The notes beneath the pieces are model-generated. The model was not told where the DNA came from, searched no databases, and saw only the letters and a list, made by a program, of their open reading frames with translations. From assembly GCF_945862485.1 (NCBI RefSeq), contig NZ_CAMAYF010000003.1:86503-150502 (forward strand): a stretch of DNA of 64,000 nucleotides. The letters run 5' to 3'. The position numbers and the translations under genes are program-made. The stretch's first letter is position 1, and each line of letters starts with the position of its first letter. Source of the DNA: Sphingorhabdus sp. EL138. GTDB taxonomy: Bacteria; Pseudomonadota; Alphaproteobacteria; Sphingomonadales; Sphingomonadaceae. Below are positions 34,755 through 43,820 of this stretch, piece after piece.

Positions 34755-36704
34755 ATGATGAACGACGAACAAGAACCTAAAAGCAACCCGATGCTCCGCA
34801 ATTTGGCCATTTGGTCCGGGATCATTGTAGCGCTTTTGCTTGTCGCCTCGATATTCAACGGTTCGTCAGAAACGGCTAAGGGCATCAGCTATTCGTCGTT
34901 CCGCGACAAAGTTGAGGCGGGTGAAGTCAAATCCGTCGCGATTGCGCCGGAGCGTATTAGCGGCAAACTGCAGAATGACGAAACCTTCGTCACCGTTCCA
35001 ATTCCAGGCGACAATAGCCTCTATCCTTTGCTTGATGAAAAGGGCGTGGATGTTCAAGGTAAGGCCGAAGAACAGCCCAGCCTCATTCTAATCCTGTTAT
35101 ATCAAGCGCTGCCGTTCCTTGTTATCCTTGGCATCGCATTTTTCGTTTTGCGGCAAATGCAAAAGGGCGGCGGTGCAGGTGGAGCCATGGGTTTTGGCAA
35201 GTCGAAGGCGAAATTGCTGACTGAAAAGCATGGCAAGGTAACCTTTGATGACGTCGCCGGCATTGATGAGGCCCGTGAGGAGCTTCAGGAAATCGTCGAA
35301 TTTTTAAAAGACCCGCAAAAATTCAGCCGCCTTGGTGGGAAAATCCCCAAGGGCGCTTTACTCGTTGGATCGCCAGGTACCGGCAAGACATTGCTTGCCC
35401 GCGCAATTGCTGGTGAGGCTGGCGTTCCATTCTTTTCCATCTCTGGTTCTGACTTTGTCGAAATGTTTGTGGGCGTAGGTGCAAGCCGCGTACGTGACAT
35501 GTTTGAGCAGGCGAAGAAAAACGCACCCTGCATCGTCTTCATTGACGAAATCGACGCCGTCGGCCGCAGCCGTGGCGCTGGCCTAGGAAACCAGAATGAC
35601 GAGCGCGAGCAGACTTTGAACCAGTTACTGGTCGAAATGGACGGCTTCGAAGCCAATGAAGGCATCATCATTGTTGCCGCCACCAACCGCCCTGATGTCC
35701 TTGATCCCGCTTTGCTGCGTCCTGGCCGTTTCGACCGTCAGGTTGTCGTGCCACGTCCGGACATTGATGGCCGAGTAAAGATCCTCGCAGTACACATGAA
35801 AAAAGTGCCATTGGCACCTGACGTTGATGGCCGAGTGATTGCGCGCGGTACGCCCGGTTTCTCAGGGGCCGACCTTGCCAACCTTGTGAACGAAGCGGCC
35901 TTGCTTGCCGCACGTCGTGGCAAGCGGTTGGTCGCGATGCAAGAATTTGAGGATGCCAAAGACAAGGTCATGATGGGCACCGAACGCAAGTCGATGGTCA
36001 TGACCGAAGATGAAAAGAAAATGACTGCTTATCATGAGGCGGGCCATGCCATTGTATCGATCCATGAGGCAGCGTCCGATCCCATCCACAAGGCAACGAT
36101 CATTCCCCGTGGTCGTGCCTTGGGTATGGTCATGCGCCTGCCCGAGCGCGATAATTATAGCTATCACCGCGACAAAATGCACGCCAACCTTGCAGTGTCC
36201 ATGGGTGGCCGCGTGGCAGAGGAATTGATCTTTGGCTATGACAAGGTCAGTTCAGGCGCGTCCAGCGACATCCAATATGCAACCAGCCTTGCGCGCGACA
36301 TGGTCACGCAATGGGGGATGTCGGATACTATGGGTCCGCTCCAATATGAAGAGCGTCAAGAGGGCTATCTTGGTTATGGCATGTCGCAAAGGTCGGCTAT
36401 GTCGGACGAAACAGCCCGCAAGATCGATGCCGAAATACGCAAGCTGGTTGAAGGCGGGCATAAACGGGCAACCGAGTTGCTGACCACGCATAACGAACAA
36501 TTGCACTTGCTGGCCAACGCCCTTCTGGAATTTGAAACGCTGTCTGGCGACGAAATCAACCAGCTTTTGGAAACGGGCAAATTCGAACGCGACGATGGTA
36601 AGGTCGTTAAGCCCTCGTCCATTCCAACGGTGGGTACAGCCATACCAAAGGCGGGACGCGGCAAATCTGCGCCGGTCGGAGACGCGACGCCGCAAGGTGC
36701 TTAG
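34755..36704 (+). CDS. ftsH: ATP-dependent zinc metalloprotease FtsH
   Basis: The 649-residue membrane protease has an N-terminal helix ([18 protein letters not shown]), a periplasmic loop, a second helix ([15 protein letters not shown]), the AAA module (Walker [24 protein letters not shown]) and the zinc site HEAGH at about 427-431. It degrades misfolded membrane proteins and regulators such as LpxC. ATG 34755 is preferred; GTG 34752 and ATG 34758 are equally placed alternatives. Gene order tilS-ftsH is widely conserved. Confidence 0.97.
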   Translation: MMNDEQEPKSNPMLRNLAIWSGIIVALLLVASIFNGSSETAKGISYSSFRDKVEAGEVKSVAIAPERISGKLQNDETFVTVPIPGDNSLYPLLDEKGVDVQGKAEEQPSLILILLYQALPFLVILGIAFFVLRQMQKGGGAGGAMGFGKSKAKLLTEKHGKVTFDDVAGIDEAREELQEIVEFLKDPQKFSRLGGKIPKGALLVGSPGTGKTLLARAIAGEAGVPFFSISGSDFVEMFVGVGASRVRDMFEQAKKNAPCIVFIDEIDAVGRSRGAGLGNQNDEREQTLNQLLVEMDGFEANEGIIIVAATNRPDVLDPALLRPGRFDRQVVVPRPDIDGRVKILAVHMKKVPLAPDVDGRVIARGTPGFSGADLANLVNEAALLAARRGKRLVAMQEFEDAKDKVMMGTERKSMVMTEDEKKMTAYHEAGHAIVSIHEAASDPIHKATIIPRGRALGMVMRLPERDNYSYHRDKMHANLAVSMGGRVAEELIFGYDKVSSGASSDIQYATSLARDMVTQWGMSDTMGPLQYEERQEGYLGYGMSQRSAMSDETARKIDAEIRKLVEGGHKRATELLTTHNEQLHLLANALLEFETLSGDEINQLLETGKFERDDGKVVKPSSIPTVGTAIPKAGRGKSAPVGDATPQGA

Positions 36705-36768
36705 TTTTCAGCTTTTATTCGCGACATCAACGCACTATCCCCAATCGGGAGAGAGTTGAGGTCACAAA

Positions 36769-37128
36769 ATGAAATATGCTGTGCTTGTGGTCGTGGGCGC
36801 CCTATTGTGCGCTCTTCCTGCACACGCCATGGACGCTGAAACTTTTTTTGTAAAAGCCGTGGCTTTGCAAAAAAGGGGCATGGGCGCAGTCTTTGCAAAA
36901 GACCTAAAGCCGATGATCCGCGTTTTTGAAGAAGCGGCGAAGTCCGTCAAAGCCGAGAATGAGGCTGCGCGCACCGCAGGGTCCCCTTTATATTGCGCGC
37001 CCAAGAAATACCGGTTGAACGCAGAGCAGTTCATTGCCGAATTCAGCCGAATTCCCAAAGAACGTAGACAAGTTCAGTCCGTTCGCGATGCGTGGCGCGA
37101 AATAGTCATCCGCCGTTTTCCCTGCTAA
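36769..37128 (+). CDS. Secreted small protein, Rap1a/Tai immunity-like
   Basis: The 119-residue protein has a signal peptide (MKYAVLVVVGALLCALPAHA). Its second half, LYCAPKKYRLNAEQFIAEFS and the final VIRRFPC, follows the pattern of the Rap1a/Tai family (Cys-x-P near the middle and a terminal FPC), known as periplasmic immunity proteins against type VI amidase effectors. No effector or T6SS gene is visible, so it may be an orphan or have another role. It starts 64 bases after ftsH. Confidence 0.6.
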   Translation: MKYAVLVVVGALLCALPAHAMDAETFFVKAVALQKRGMGAVFAKDLKPMIRVFEEAAKSVKAENEAARTAGSPLYCAPKKYRLNAEQFIAEFSRIPKERRQVQSVRDAWREIVIRRFPC

Positions 37129-37250
37129 ATACGCGCTACAGATGAGCACCGAGAAGCATGCCCTCGCCATGGTCGGACGGCGTCGAACGTCGCGCGATGT
37201 TTGGATGGTGCAAAATCTCTCAAGCGATCCTAAGCGGAACTACATCCGCA

Positions 37251-37278
37251 AAAGAAAAGGCCCGGACGTGCCGGGCCT
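37251..37278 (-). terminator. Rho-independent terminator of rpoZ
   Basis: On the minus strand an 8-bp stem AGGCCCGG/CCGGGCCT with a 5-base loop is followed by TTTTCTTT. It lies 25 bases beyond the rpoZ stop and ends that transcript. Confidence 0.88.
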
Positions 37279-37303
37279 GATTCATTCAATAATGATTGGG
37301 ATA

Positions 37304-37648
37304 TTACCGGTCGTAATCGCGCTGCATGCCCGCGCCGCGTGCTGGCGCAGCGGCGGTCAAACGCAGGGCTTCGGCAGACAGGCTGATCGAGCCAACTTCA
37401 TCCGCTTCTTCATCCTCATCAACCTGAACCTTCTGAAGCGACTGCACGAGGCCTTCTTTCAATTGGTCAGGACGCACGGTTTCCTCAGCTATTTCGCGCA
37501 AGGCAACGACTGGATTTTTGTCACGATCGCGATCAATGGTAAGTTCAGCGCCACCCGAGATTTCACGCGCACGCTCGGCGGCGAGTAATACAAGGTCAAA
37601 CCGGTTGGTGATCTTGTCGATGCAATCTTCAACAGTAACGCGTGCCAT
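37304..37648 (-). CDS. rpoZ: RNA polymerase omega subunit
   Basis: The 114-residue protein starts [20 protein letters not shown] and contains the omega core [11 protein letters not shown] and [14 protein letters not shown]. Omega helps assemble the beta-prime subunit. The C-terminus is extended with acidic (DEDEEADEV) and Ala-rich stretches, as in other alphaproteobacteria. The frame continues upstream but MARVTV is the family start. A terminator follows. Confidence 0.95.
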   Translation of the reverse strand: MARVTVEDCIDKITNRFDLVLLAAERAREISGGAELTIDRDRDKNPVVALREIAEETVRPDQLKEGLVQSLQKVQVDEDEEADEVGSISLSAEALRLTAAAPARGAGMQRDYDR

Positions 37649-37770
37649 CTTGGCTCCTGATTCTTCGTATTTTTCGGAAAGTTTGCCGCAACTAGAGATA
37701 ATGGGCCAAAATGTCAATGAAAAGGGCAGGTCGCTTGCCGTGCACTGCGCAAAGCGGTATCGCTAGCAAC

Positions 37771-38952
37771 ATGGCAGTGCAATCAGGCAAGCCCGGGTTC
37801 CCCGGAACGCACTTTCAGGTCGCGGGCCATGACTTGCACTTGGTTCATCAGCCGCAGGATCGGCTCAACGCTCTTTTGCAGCTCATCGCAATGGCGCAAA
37901 AATCGATACACATGTTTTTCTACATGTTTTGTTCCGACGAAACCGGTCGACAAGTGCGCGACGCGCTCGTTTCAGCGGCAACACGCGGTGTGCGCGTACA
38001 ATTGATTATAGACAGCTTTGGATCAACGCAGTTGAGTAATCGATTCTTCGACGCTTTGCTTGACGCGGGCGGTGGCTATCACAGTTTCAGTACACGCAAG
38101 GGCCTTGGATACATTATCCGCAATCACCAGAAGATGCTGATCATCGATGGTACATACGCGCTTGTAGGTGGTTTCAATATCGCGGACCCCTATTTCGGGC
38201 GTGCAGGCGACGATAGCTGGGAAGATCTCGGCATAATCGTGTCTGGCCCGCAGGCGCAACGGCTGAACGATTATTTCGGGGATATGGCGCAAGCGTCGAA
38301 TGGCGGCAACGTCAGCTTCCGGCAGATCCGCAATATCATTCGACAATGGCGACCGGGCATTGGTCAAGTGCAATGGTTGCTGGGCGGGCCAACTAACCGC
38401 ATTTCGCCATGGGCACTCACGTTCAAGCGATCATTGGATACGGGCAAGAGATTTGACATTGTTTCCGCCTATTTTTCGCCGTCCCAAACCATATTGCGAC
38501 GCCTTGCCAAGACCGCAAAACGCAACAAAGGATCGCGCCTCATCATGGCCGGCAAGACCGATAATGGGGCAACGATTGCCGCGGCGCGCCTGCTTTATCG
38601 CTATCTGATGCGCCGCAAGACTAGGATTTTTGAATATCAACCGCGTCCACTTCATATGAAGCTGATGGTCATTGATGACACAGTCTATATCGGCTCAGCC
38701 AATCTGGATGTCCGCAGCATGTTTATCAATTTGGAGATCATGTTGCGCATCAAGGACGCTGGCCTTGCGTTGCATATGCGCACGTTGATTGACGGACTTG
38801 TCTCCCAATCGGAAGAACAGACACGGATTTTGTTAAAGAGTCGGGACACTATTTGGAGCCGGCTTAAGGCGGGCCTTGCCTATTTCTTGGTCAATTCAGT
38901 CGATTATACCATTGGCCGGCGGATAAAATTCCGCCTGATCCGCAACAGTTAG
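37771..38952 (+). CDS. Phospholipase D-type enzyme, cardiolipin synthase-like
   Basis: The 393-residue protein has two HKD motifs, NHQKMLIIDGTYALVGGFN and HMKLMVIDDTVYIGSANLD, characteristic of phospholipase D/cardiolipin synthases that join two phosphatidylglycerols or related lipids. No N-terminal transmembrane helices are present, so it is of the shorter ClsB-like type. The start at 37771 is preferred over 37711 because the first 20 residues of the longer frame are not family-like; neither has a strong ribosome site. Confidence 0.87.
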   Translation: MAVQSGKPGFPGTHFQVAGHDLHLVHQPQDRLNALLQLIAMAQKSIHMFFYMFCSDETGRQVRDALVSAATRGVRVQLIIDSFGSTQLSNRFFDALLDAGGGYHSFSTRKGLGYIIRNHQKMLIIDGTYALVGGFNIADPYFGRAGDDSWEDLGIIVSGPQAQRLNDYFGDMAQASNGGNVSFRQIRNIIRQWRPGIGQVQWLLGGPTNRISPWALTFKRSLDTGKRFDIVSAYFSPSQTILRRLAKTAKRNKGSRLIMAGKTDNGATIAAARLLYRYLMRRKTRIFEYQPRPLHMKLMVIDDTVYIGSANLDVRSMFINLEIMLRIKDAGLALHMRTLIDGLVSQSEEQTRILLKSRDTIWSRLKAGLAYFLVNSVDYTIGRRIKFRLIRNS

Positions 38953-39028
38953 GGTACGAACCTATGTTCCCCAACAATCTGTTCCTCACGGCTTGCAATA
39001 TATTGTCTATCGGCCCTATGCGGCTGAC

Positions 39029-39352
39029 ATGGCAAAGCTAAGCAGCGGCACTATTTCAGTTATTTTTGTGGCACAGCGCACGGAGCTGGACGCCGATGGT
39101 TACGCAAGGGCCGCCGCGATGATGGATGAACTGGCCGCGCAACAAGACGGCTATATGGGGATAGATTCGGTGCGTGGTGCTGATGGACTTGGCATCACCG
39201 TCAGCTATTGGAAAAACGAAGCAAGCGCAAAAGCGTGGCGCGATCATCCCGATCACGCCGCAATGCGCGATGCTGGCCGAGACCGATGGTATTCGGATTA
39301 CAGCCTGCATGTGTCGCAAGTGACGCGCAGTTATGATTGGAAAAAGGCATGA
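39029..39352 (+). CDS. Antibiotic biosynthesis monooxygenase-family protein
   Basis: The 107-residue protein has the ABM ferredoxin-like fold signature: GTISVIFVAQRTELDADGYA, GYMGIDSVRG and VSYWKNEASAKAWRDHPDH. Members oxidise small aromatic substrates or degrade haem. It starts at ATG 39029 and its stop overlaps the MFS transporter start by 4 bases. It is distinct from the interrupted ABM gene at 24388. Confidence 0.82.
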   Translation: MAKLSSGTISVIFVAQRTELDADGYARAAAMMDELAAQQDGYMGIDSVRGADGLGITVSYWKNEASAKAWRDHPDHAAMRDAGRDRWYSDYSLHVSQVTRSYDWKKA

Positions 39353-40653
39353 GCGCGGTTCAAGCTATCCCCAATAGCCGGGTTGTCGTGTTGTTCCTTG
39401 TGATGCTCGTTGCCGCTGCCGGCAATACCGCGATGCAGTCGGCTCTTCCCGCGATCGCCAGCGAATTGGATATGCCCGATGTGTGGGTCAGTCTGGCCTT
39501 TAGCTGGTCTGCGTTATTATGGGTCATCACTGCACCCAAATGGGCCCGCCTGTCAGATCGCCGGGGCCGTAAACAACTGATGAGCGTTGGCGTGATCGGC
39601 TTTTCTGTGTCGATGGGCATGTGTGGTTTGGTACTTTGGCTTGGACTGGCTGGCGTGATAGGCCCTATCGTAACGTTCATCCTGTTTGCATTATTCCGGA
39701 GCCTTTACGGAGGTTTTGGTTCAGCTGCCCCACCCGCCGTTCAGGCCTATGTCGCCGCCAGAACCGAACGCGCAGAACGCACCAAGGCGCTATCGATGCT
39801 TGCATCGTCTTTTGGCGTTGGCACCGTGATTGGCCCTGCAACCGCGCACTATTTTCTTTTCCCACCTTTCGGTCTGGCCGGACCGCTCATCATGTTTGCC
39901 GCCTTTGGTGTGGCGGTATTGATAGCGTTGCATGTTCAATTGCCCAATGACACCCCGCGCTTTGAAGCACGCGGCGCCGTTGCGGCTTACCCGAATTCAG
40001 CATTCATGAGTTCACCTAATGATGAAGACGTCGATGGTGATGCTTTGGGGTCAGTGTTGCCCGCCCGCGAAATCCGCCTACCATGGCGCGATGACCGCAT
40101 GGCATCATGGCTGATTGCAGGTTTGATCGGTGGCCATGCACAGGCAATCATTTTGGGCGTGGTGGGTTTTCTCGTGCGTGATCGGCTTGGATTGCATGAT
40201 CGTCCGTGGGAGGCGGTGCAAGCCAGTGGCTCGGTTATGCTCATTGGCGCAATGGCGACCCTTTTGGCACAATGGGGCCTCATTCCTATGCTTTCACTTG
40301 CGGCAAGAAGTTCCGTGCTCTTGGGCGCAATCCTCGCGCTAGTGGGCACGATCTTGACGGGCATCAGCCACGATTTTTATGGGATTAGTACAGGCTTTGC
40401 TATTGCCTCGCTTGGTTTTGGGCTGTTCCGACCAGGCTTTACCGCGGGTGCATCCCTAGCGGTTCAAAGGCATGAACAAGGCGACGTTGCGGGCAAAATC
40501 GCCTCGATCAACGGTGCGGCCTATATTGTCGCGCCTGCACTGGGCGTTGCGTTGTTCAATTATTGGGAGCCCGCCACATTCATCTTGATCTCGGCGTCTT
40601 TGCTGTTCCTGATCATTTGGGGACGGCGCGCATTGCTGGTTCCGGAAATCTAG
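39349..40653 (+). CDS. Major facilitator superfamily transporter
   Basis: The 434-residue protein has about 12 transmembrane helices and the MFS loop 2-3 motif KWARLSDRRGRKQLMSVG. It resembles drug or small-molecule exporters. The ATG overlaps the stop of the ABM gene (ATGA), so both are likely co-translated; the oxygenase might modify a substrate for export, but this is inference. Confidence 0.88.
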   Translation: MSAVQAIPNSRVVVLFLVMLVAAAGNTAMQSALPAIASELDMPDVWVSLAFSWSALLWVITAPKWARLSDRRGRKQLMSVGVIGFSVSMGMCGLVLWLGLAGVIGPIVTFILFALFRSLYGGFGSAAPPAVQAYVAARTERAERTKALSMLASSFGVGTVIGPATAHYFLFPPFGLAGPLIMFAAFGVAVLIALHVQLPNDTPRFEARGAVAAYPNSAFMSSPNDEDVDGDALGSVLPAREIRLPWRDDRMASWLIAGLIGGHAQAIILGVVGFLVRDRLGLHDRPWEAVQASGSVMLIGAMATLLAQWGLIPMLSLAARSSVLLGAILALVGTILTGISHDFYGISTGFAIASLGFGLFRPGFTAGASLAVQRHEQGDVAGKIASINGAAYIVAPALGVALFNYWEPATFILISASLLFLIIWGRRALLVPEI

Positions 40654-40730
40654 GGCCAGGTGTCGCCGATGGCCTTCATCATTCTGGGTAAGATAACTCC
40701 GGAACTGAATTTGGCAAAATACCGAATTTG

Positions 40731-40760
40731 AATAAAAAAAGGGCCGACCGAGGTCGACCC
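40731..40760 (-). terminator. Minus-strand Rho-independent terminator
   Basis: On the minus strand GGGTCGACC and GGTCGGCCC pair in a 9-bp stem (40741-40749 with 40752-40760, one G-U), followed by TTTTTTTATT. No minus-strand gene lies on its right, so the transcript it ends is unidentified. On the plus strand no T-run follows, so it does not obviously serve the MFS gene. Confidence 0.7.
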
Positions 40761-40842
40761 TGAAAAGTCTTTAGGAGAGGATGCCTAAAAGGCCTTACTT
40801 TAATGGACAAATTTCATTTTTTGTGCAAGTGCGAACAGTGCA

Positions 40843-40871
40843 ATAGCTGTTGCAAATGATGCAACTGCTAT
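40843..40871. promoter_or_regulatory. LysR-type dyad upstream of lysR
   Basis: ATAGCTGTTGCA (40843-40854) and TGCAACTGCTAT (40860-40871) form a 12-bp inverted repeat with one mismatch. Its core TGCAAATGATGCA fits the T-N11-A consensus of LysR-type binding sites. It lies about 90-115 bases upstream of the LysR start, suitable for autoregulation. Confidence 0.5.
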
Positions 40872-40925
40872 TTATAAGTTTAACCTGAATTTCGGGGCAT
40901 TTGTACGATTACGAAAACAAAAAAC

Positions 40926-40946
40926 TTTTGTTGCGGTGCAACAAAA
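40926..40946. promoter_or_regulatory. Second TTGC-type dyad next to the lysR start
   Basis: TTTTGTTGC (40926-40934) and GCAACAAAA (40938-40946) form a perfect 9-bp inverted repeat with a 3-base centre, sharing the TTGC/GCAA half-site with the dyad at 40843. It is 13 bases before the lysR ATG, where bound regulator would block expression. The rest of the 305-base gap (40654-40958) shows no convincing gene. Confidence 0.45.
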
Positions 40947-40958
40947 TTAGGAGATGAT

Positions 40959-41834
40959 ATGCGCAGATTGCCCCCCTTACGCTCACTTGAAGCCTTTTTG
41001 CGCGTCGCTAAGCTTGGTTCGGCAAAAGCTGCCGCGAGTGAACTCGCATTATCTCCGCCTGCGCTGAGCCGTCGTATCAAGGCGCTGGAAGACTTCATCG
41101 GCAAGTCCCTTTTTGACCGCCGCGCGCAAGCGATGGTCATTAATGCGGATGGCGAGGCACTTCTGGCGGCCGTTGAACCAGCGATGGACGCAATGGCTGA
41201 AGCGGTTGACGAACTGGCCGGCCGTGGCGGGGAATACCGCCTGCGCTTGGGGCTCTTACCGCTTTTTGGCTTACAAAGGCTGATTCCCCGCCTGCCTGAA
41301 CTACGTAAGGCGTTTCCGAAGCTTCATATCGATGTGGACACGTCGGGCCATGCCGAAAACCTGCTGGGTGATGTAGTCGACGCAGCCATTATCATCGCGG
41401 CAGACGTCGACCCCAAGCTTTACAGTGTCCGCTTAGACCGCAATCTTGTTTACGCCATCGCATCTGAAAAATGGGCGAAGGAGTATAATGTCGAAAAGCC
41501 TGAGGACCTCGCAAAGCATACGGTCATGGTTCATAGTGACATGCCGATGATATTTGACGCATGGCGGCAGGCCATGGGGGTCCCCCGCTTGAAACCAGCT
41601 GCGATCGACAGTCTTGATAGTGGCGCATTGATGCTGGAGGCGGCCGCAAACGGTCTTGGCGTTGCTATCATGCACGGAAGCCACTTCTCTGATGCGCGCG
41701 ACCCGCGTCTGACACGGCTTTTCGATACAGAAGTCGAAAGCCCCTACAGCTATTACTTTGTGTGCCGCCCCCGCGCGCTGAGGCAGAGAGCGGTAAAAAT
41801 ATTTCACGACTGGTTGTTGAAGGCAGGCGTGTAA
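40959..41834 (+). CDS. LysR-family transcriptional regulator
   Basis: The 291-residue protein has an N-terminal winged helix (LRSLEAFLRVAKLGSAKAAA, LSPPALSRRIKALED) and a substrate-binding domain (RLRLGLLPLFGLQRLIPRLP). GCvA/AmpR-like features are visible, but the effector is unknown. Two inverted repeats with LysR-type half-sites lie upstream, so it is likely autoregulated. AGGAGA precedes the ATG. Confidence 0.92.
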   Translation: MRRLPPLRSLEAFLRVAKLGSAKAAASELALSPPALSRRIKALEDFIGKSLFDRRAQAMVINADGEALLAAVEPAMDAMAEAVDELAGRGGEYRLRLGLLPLFGLQRLIPRLPELRKAFPKLHIDVDTSGHAENLLGDVVDAAIIIAADVDPKLYSVRLDRNLVYAIASEKWAKEYNVEKPEDLAKHTVMVHSDMPMIFDAWRQAMGVPRLKPAAIDSLDSGALMLEAAANGLGVAIMHGSHFSDARDPRLTRLFDTEVESPYSYYFVCRPRALRQRAVKIFHDWLLKAGV

Positions 41835-42003
41835 ATGCGAGCGTTCACTTAATTCCTTTTCGTCACCTTAAGCGCGTTTTGGTTCTGCCTGCCCCATCCA
41901 CGCTATTCTGATTTGCACTTCTGCACTGGCAACCTTCGTCATCAACTGATGGCGATAGAGCGAAGCACTTGACCCAGTCGGCGGCGGACGTCATTGCAGT
42001 TAT

Positions 42004-42243
42004 ATGACTCAAGACGTAGCCGACATGAATTTCGAGCAGGCGCTGCGTGCGCTTGAAGACATCGTCCATAAATTGGAAAGCGGTGAGGCTCCGCTCGATG
42101 AATCCATAGCCTTGTACGAACGCGGCAATGCTTTGCGGGCCTTGTGCCAACAACGGCTTGATGCGGCGAAGGCGCGTATTGAGGCCATTGTGCAAGGGCC
42201 GGACGGATCGCCGACGGGTACAACAGCATTCGATGCCGGATAA
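42004..42243 (+). CDS. xseB: Exodeoxyribonuclease VII small subunit
   Basis: The 79-residue protein contains the XseB core NFEQALRALEDIVHKLESGE and LDESIALYERGNALRALCQQ. With XseA it degrades single-stranded DNA. It is followed by ispA after 5 bases, an order common across proteobacteria. Confidence 0.93.
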   Translation: MTQDVADMNFEQALRALEDIVHKLESGEAPLDESIALYERGNALRALCQQRLDAAKARIEAIVQGPDGSPTGTTAFDAG

Positions 42244-42248
42244 ACATT

Positions 42249-43148
42249 ATGGCTGCCCAACCATCATTGTTACAGGACTCACTCGCGCAAATTGCGGCGG
42301 ACATTGATCATGAATTTGACGCGCTTCTGACGCTACCCGGCGATACGCGGGACCGCCTATATGCGGCCATGCGCTATGCGGCGATTGGCGGCGGCAAGCG
42401 CCTTCGACCGTTGCTCGTGACCGCGACCGCGGCACTGTTCCATGTAGACCGTGCCGTTGCTTTACGCGTTGGCACGGCTGTCGAAGCTATTCATGTTTAC
42501 TCTTTGGTGCATGACGACTTACCCTGCATGGATGACGACGACATGCGGCGAGGCAAGCCAACGGTACACCGCGCGTTCGATGACGCAACGGCGGTTCTGG
42601 CGGGCGATTCTCTCCATGCGTTAGCATTTGAGATACTCGCGAGCCCGCAAACACATGGCGACCCGTTCGTGCGCGGCGAACTGGTATCAACACTGGCTTT
42701 AGCAAGCGGCCCCGAAGGCATGGCTGGTGGGCAGATGATGGATATCGAGGCCGAGAAATCCACATTCGACATCCAAACCGTCATGCGCCTGCAGGCGCTA
42801 AAGACAGGTGCTCTAATCGCCGCCAGCGTTGAAATGGGCGCGATATTAGGACATATCCCGGCGGAAGGCCGAACGCATTTGCGCGGATATGCCAGGGACA
42901 TTGGCCTCGCCTTTCAGATTGCCGATGACATCATGGATGTTGAAGGTGATCCCCAACTGGCAGGCAAAGCGCTCCAAAAAGACGCGGCAGCCAATAAAGG
43001 CACATTTGTATCTCTCATGGGCCTCGAACGCGCCAAGCAGCAAGCGGACATGCTTGTACAGCAGGCCAATGACCATCTGTCGAGTTATAGCGCCGAGGCC
43101 GATCTTTTGCGCGCCATCGCAAATTATATCACCGAAAGGGATCGCTAA
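42249..43148 (+). CDS. ispA: Polyprenyl (farnesyl/geranyl) diphosphate synthase
   Basis: The 299-residue trans-prenyltransferase has both aspartate-rich motifs, DDLPCMDDDDMRRGKPTVH and FQIADDIMDVEGD, and the GGGKRLRPLL isopentenyl-diphosphate site. It makes farnesyl diphosphate for undecaprenol, quinones and carotenoids. xseB-ispA is a classical pair; coaD follows immediately instead of dxs. Confidence 0.93.
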   Translation: MAAQPSLLQDSLAQIAADIDHEFDALLTLPGDTRDRLYAAMRYAAIGGGKRLRPLLVTATAALFHVDRAVALRVGTAVEAIHVYSLVHDDLPCMDDDDMRRGKPTVHRAFDDATAVLAGDSLHALAFEILASPQTHGDPFVRGELVSTLALASGPEGMAGGQMMDIEAEKSTFDIQTVMRLQALKTGALIAASVEMGAILGHIPAEGRTHLRGYARDIGLAFQIADDIMDVEGDPQLAGKALQKDAAANKGTFVSLMGLERAKQQADMLVQQANDHLSSYSAEADLLRAIANYITERDR

Positions 43149-43658
43149 ATGACACACCGGATTGGCGTATATCCTGGCACATTTGACCCCATCACCTTGG
43201 GTCATATGGACATCATCCGACGCGGCGCAAAACTGGTGGATGAGCTGATCATTGGCGTAACCACGAACGCAGCCAAATCCCCGATGTTTTCCGATGATGA
43301 ACGGATTGCCATGGTCGAGCGCGAAGTTGCCAGCATCGGTTCCGCGCATATTCGCGTTGTCGGGTTCAACTCGCTGCTTATGGATTTTGCCGAAGCCCAA
43401 GGCGCAAGCACGGTCATTCGTGGCATTCGCGGCGTCACGGATTTCGAATATGAATATCAGCTCACGGGCATGAACCGCCAGTTGAACGACCGCGTCGAAA
43501 CACTGTTTTTAATGGCAGACGTGTCACTTCAACCCATTGCTTCGCGGCTGGTTAAGGAAATTGCGATTTACGGCGGCGAAATCGGGAAGTTTGTGACACC
43601 CAATATTCGCGACGAAGTCGTTGCGCGCGTGCAAAAGTTGGGCATAAAAAACGGTTAA
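43149..43658 (+). CDS. coaD: Pantetheine-phosphate adenylyltransferase
   Basis: The 169-residue enzyme adds AMP to 4'-phosphopantetheine in CoA synthesis. The nucleotidyltransferase motif is GTFDPITLGHMDIIRRGAK and the C-terminal site MADVSLQPIASRLVKEIA is present. The ATG follows the ispA stop directly, so translation is coupled. The short convergent gene at 43662 starts on the other strand just beyond. Confidence 0.95.
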   Translation: MTHRIGVYPGTFDPITLGHMDIIRRGAKLVDELIIGVTTNAAKSPMFSDDERIAMVEREVASIGSAHIRVVGFNSLLMDFAEAQGASTVIRGIRGVTDFEYEYQLTGMNRQLNDRVETLFLMADVSLQPIASRLVKEIAIYGGEIGKFVTPNIRDEVVARVQKLGIKNG

Positions 43659-43661
43659 GCA

Positions 43662-43820
43662 CTAAATCGGTTTGCGTCGCTTGCGTTTCGCAGGTTTTGG
43701 AAGGGGCGGTAGTTCCAGATATTCCTCCGGCACATAAATGGCATACGTCGCCAGCCGGCCAGTCAAAACATTGAGCAGGCTTCCCGCCGCGGCAAGGTCT
43801 GGACCCAATTCACTGTCCAT
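43662..43820 (-). CDS. Small hypothetical protein coupled to the acyl-CoA ligase
   Basis: A 52-residue product starts at the ATG in ATGGACAGTGA, whose reading overlaps the stop of the upstream acyl-CoA ligase (43810) by 11 bases; this points to coupled translation. The sequence has a hydrophobic centre (LLNVLTGRLATYAIYVP), a PEEYLELPPLPKP stretch and a strongly basic end (AKRKRRKPI). I do not recognise a family. Confidence 0.55.
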   Translation of the reverse strand: MDSELGPDLAAAGSLLNVLTGRLATYAIYVPEEYLELPPLPKPAKRKRRKPI

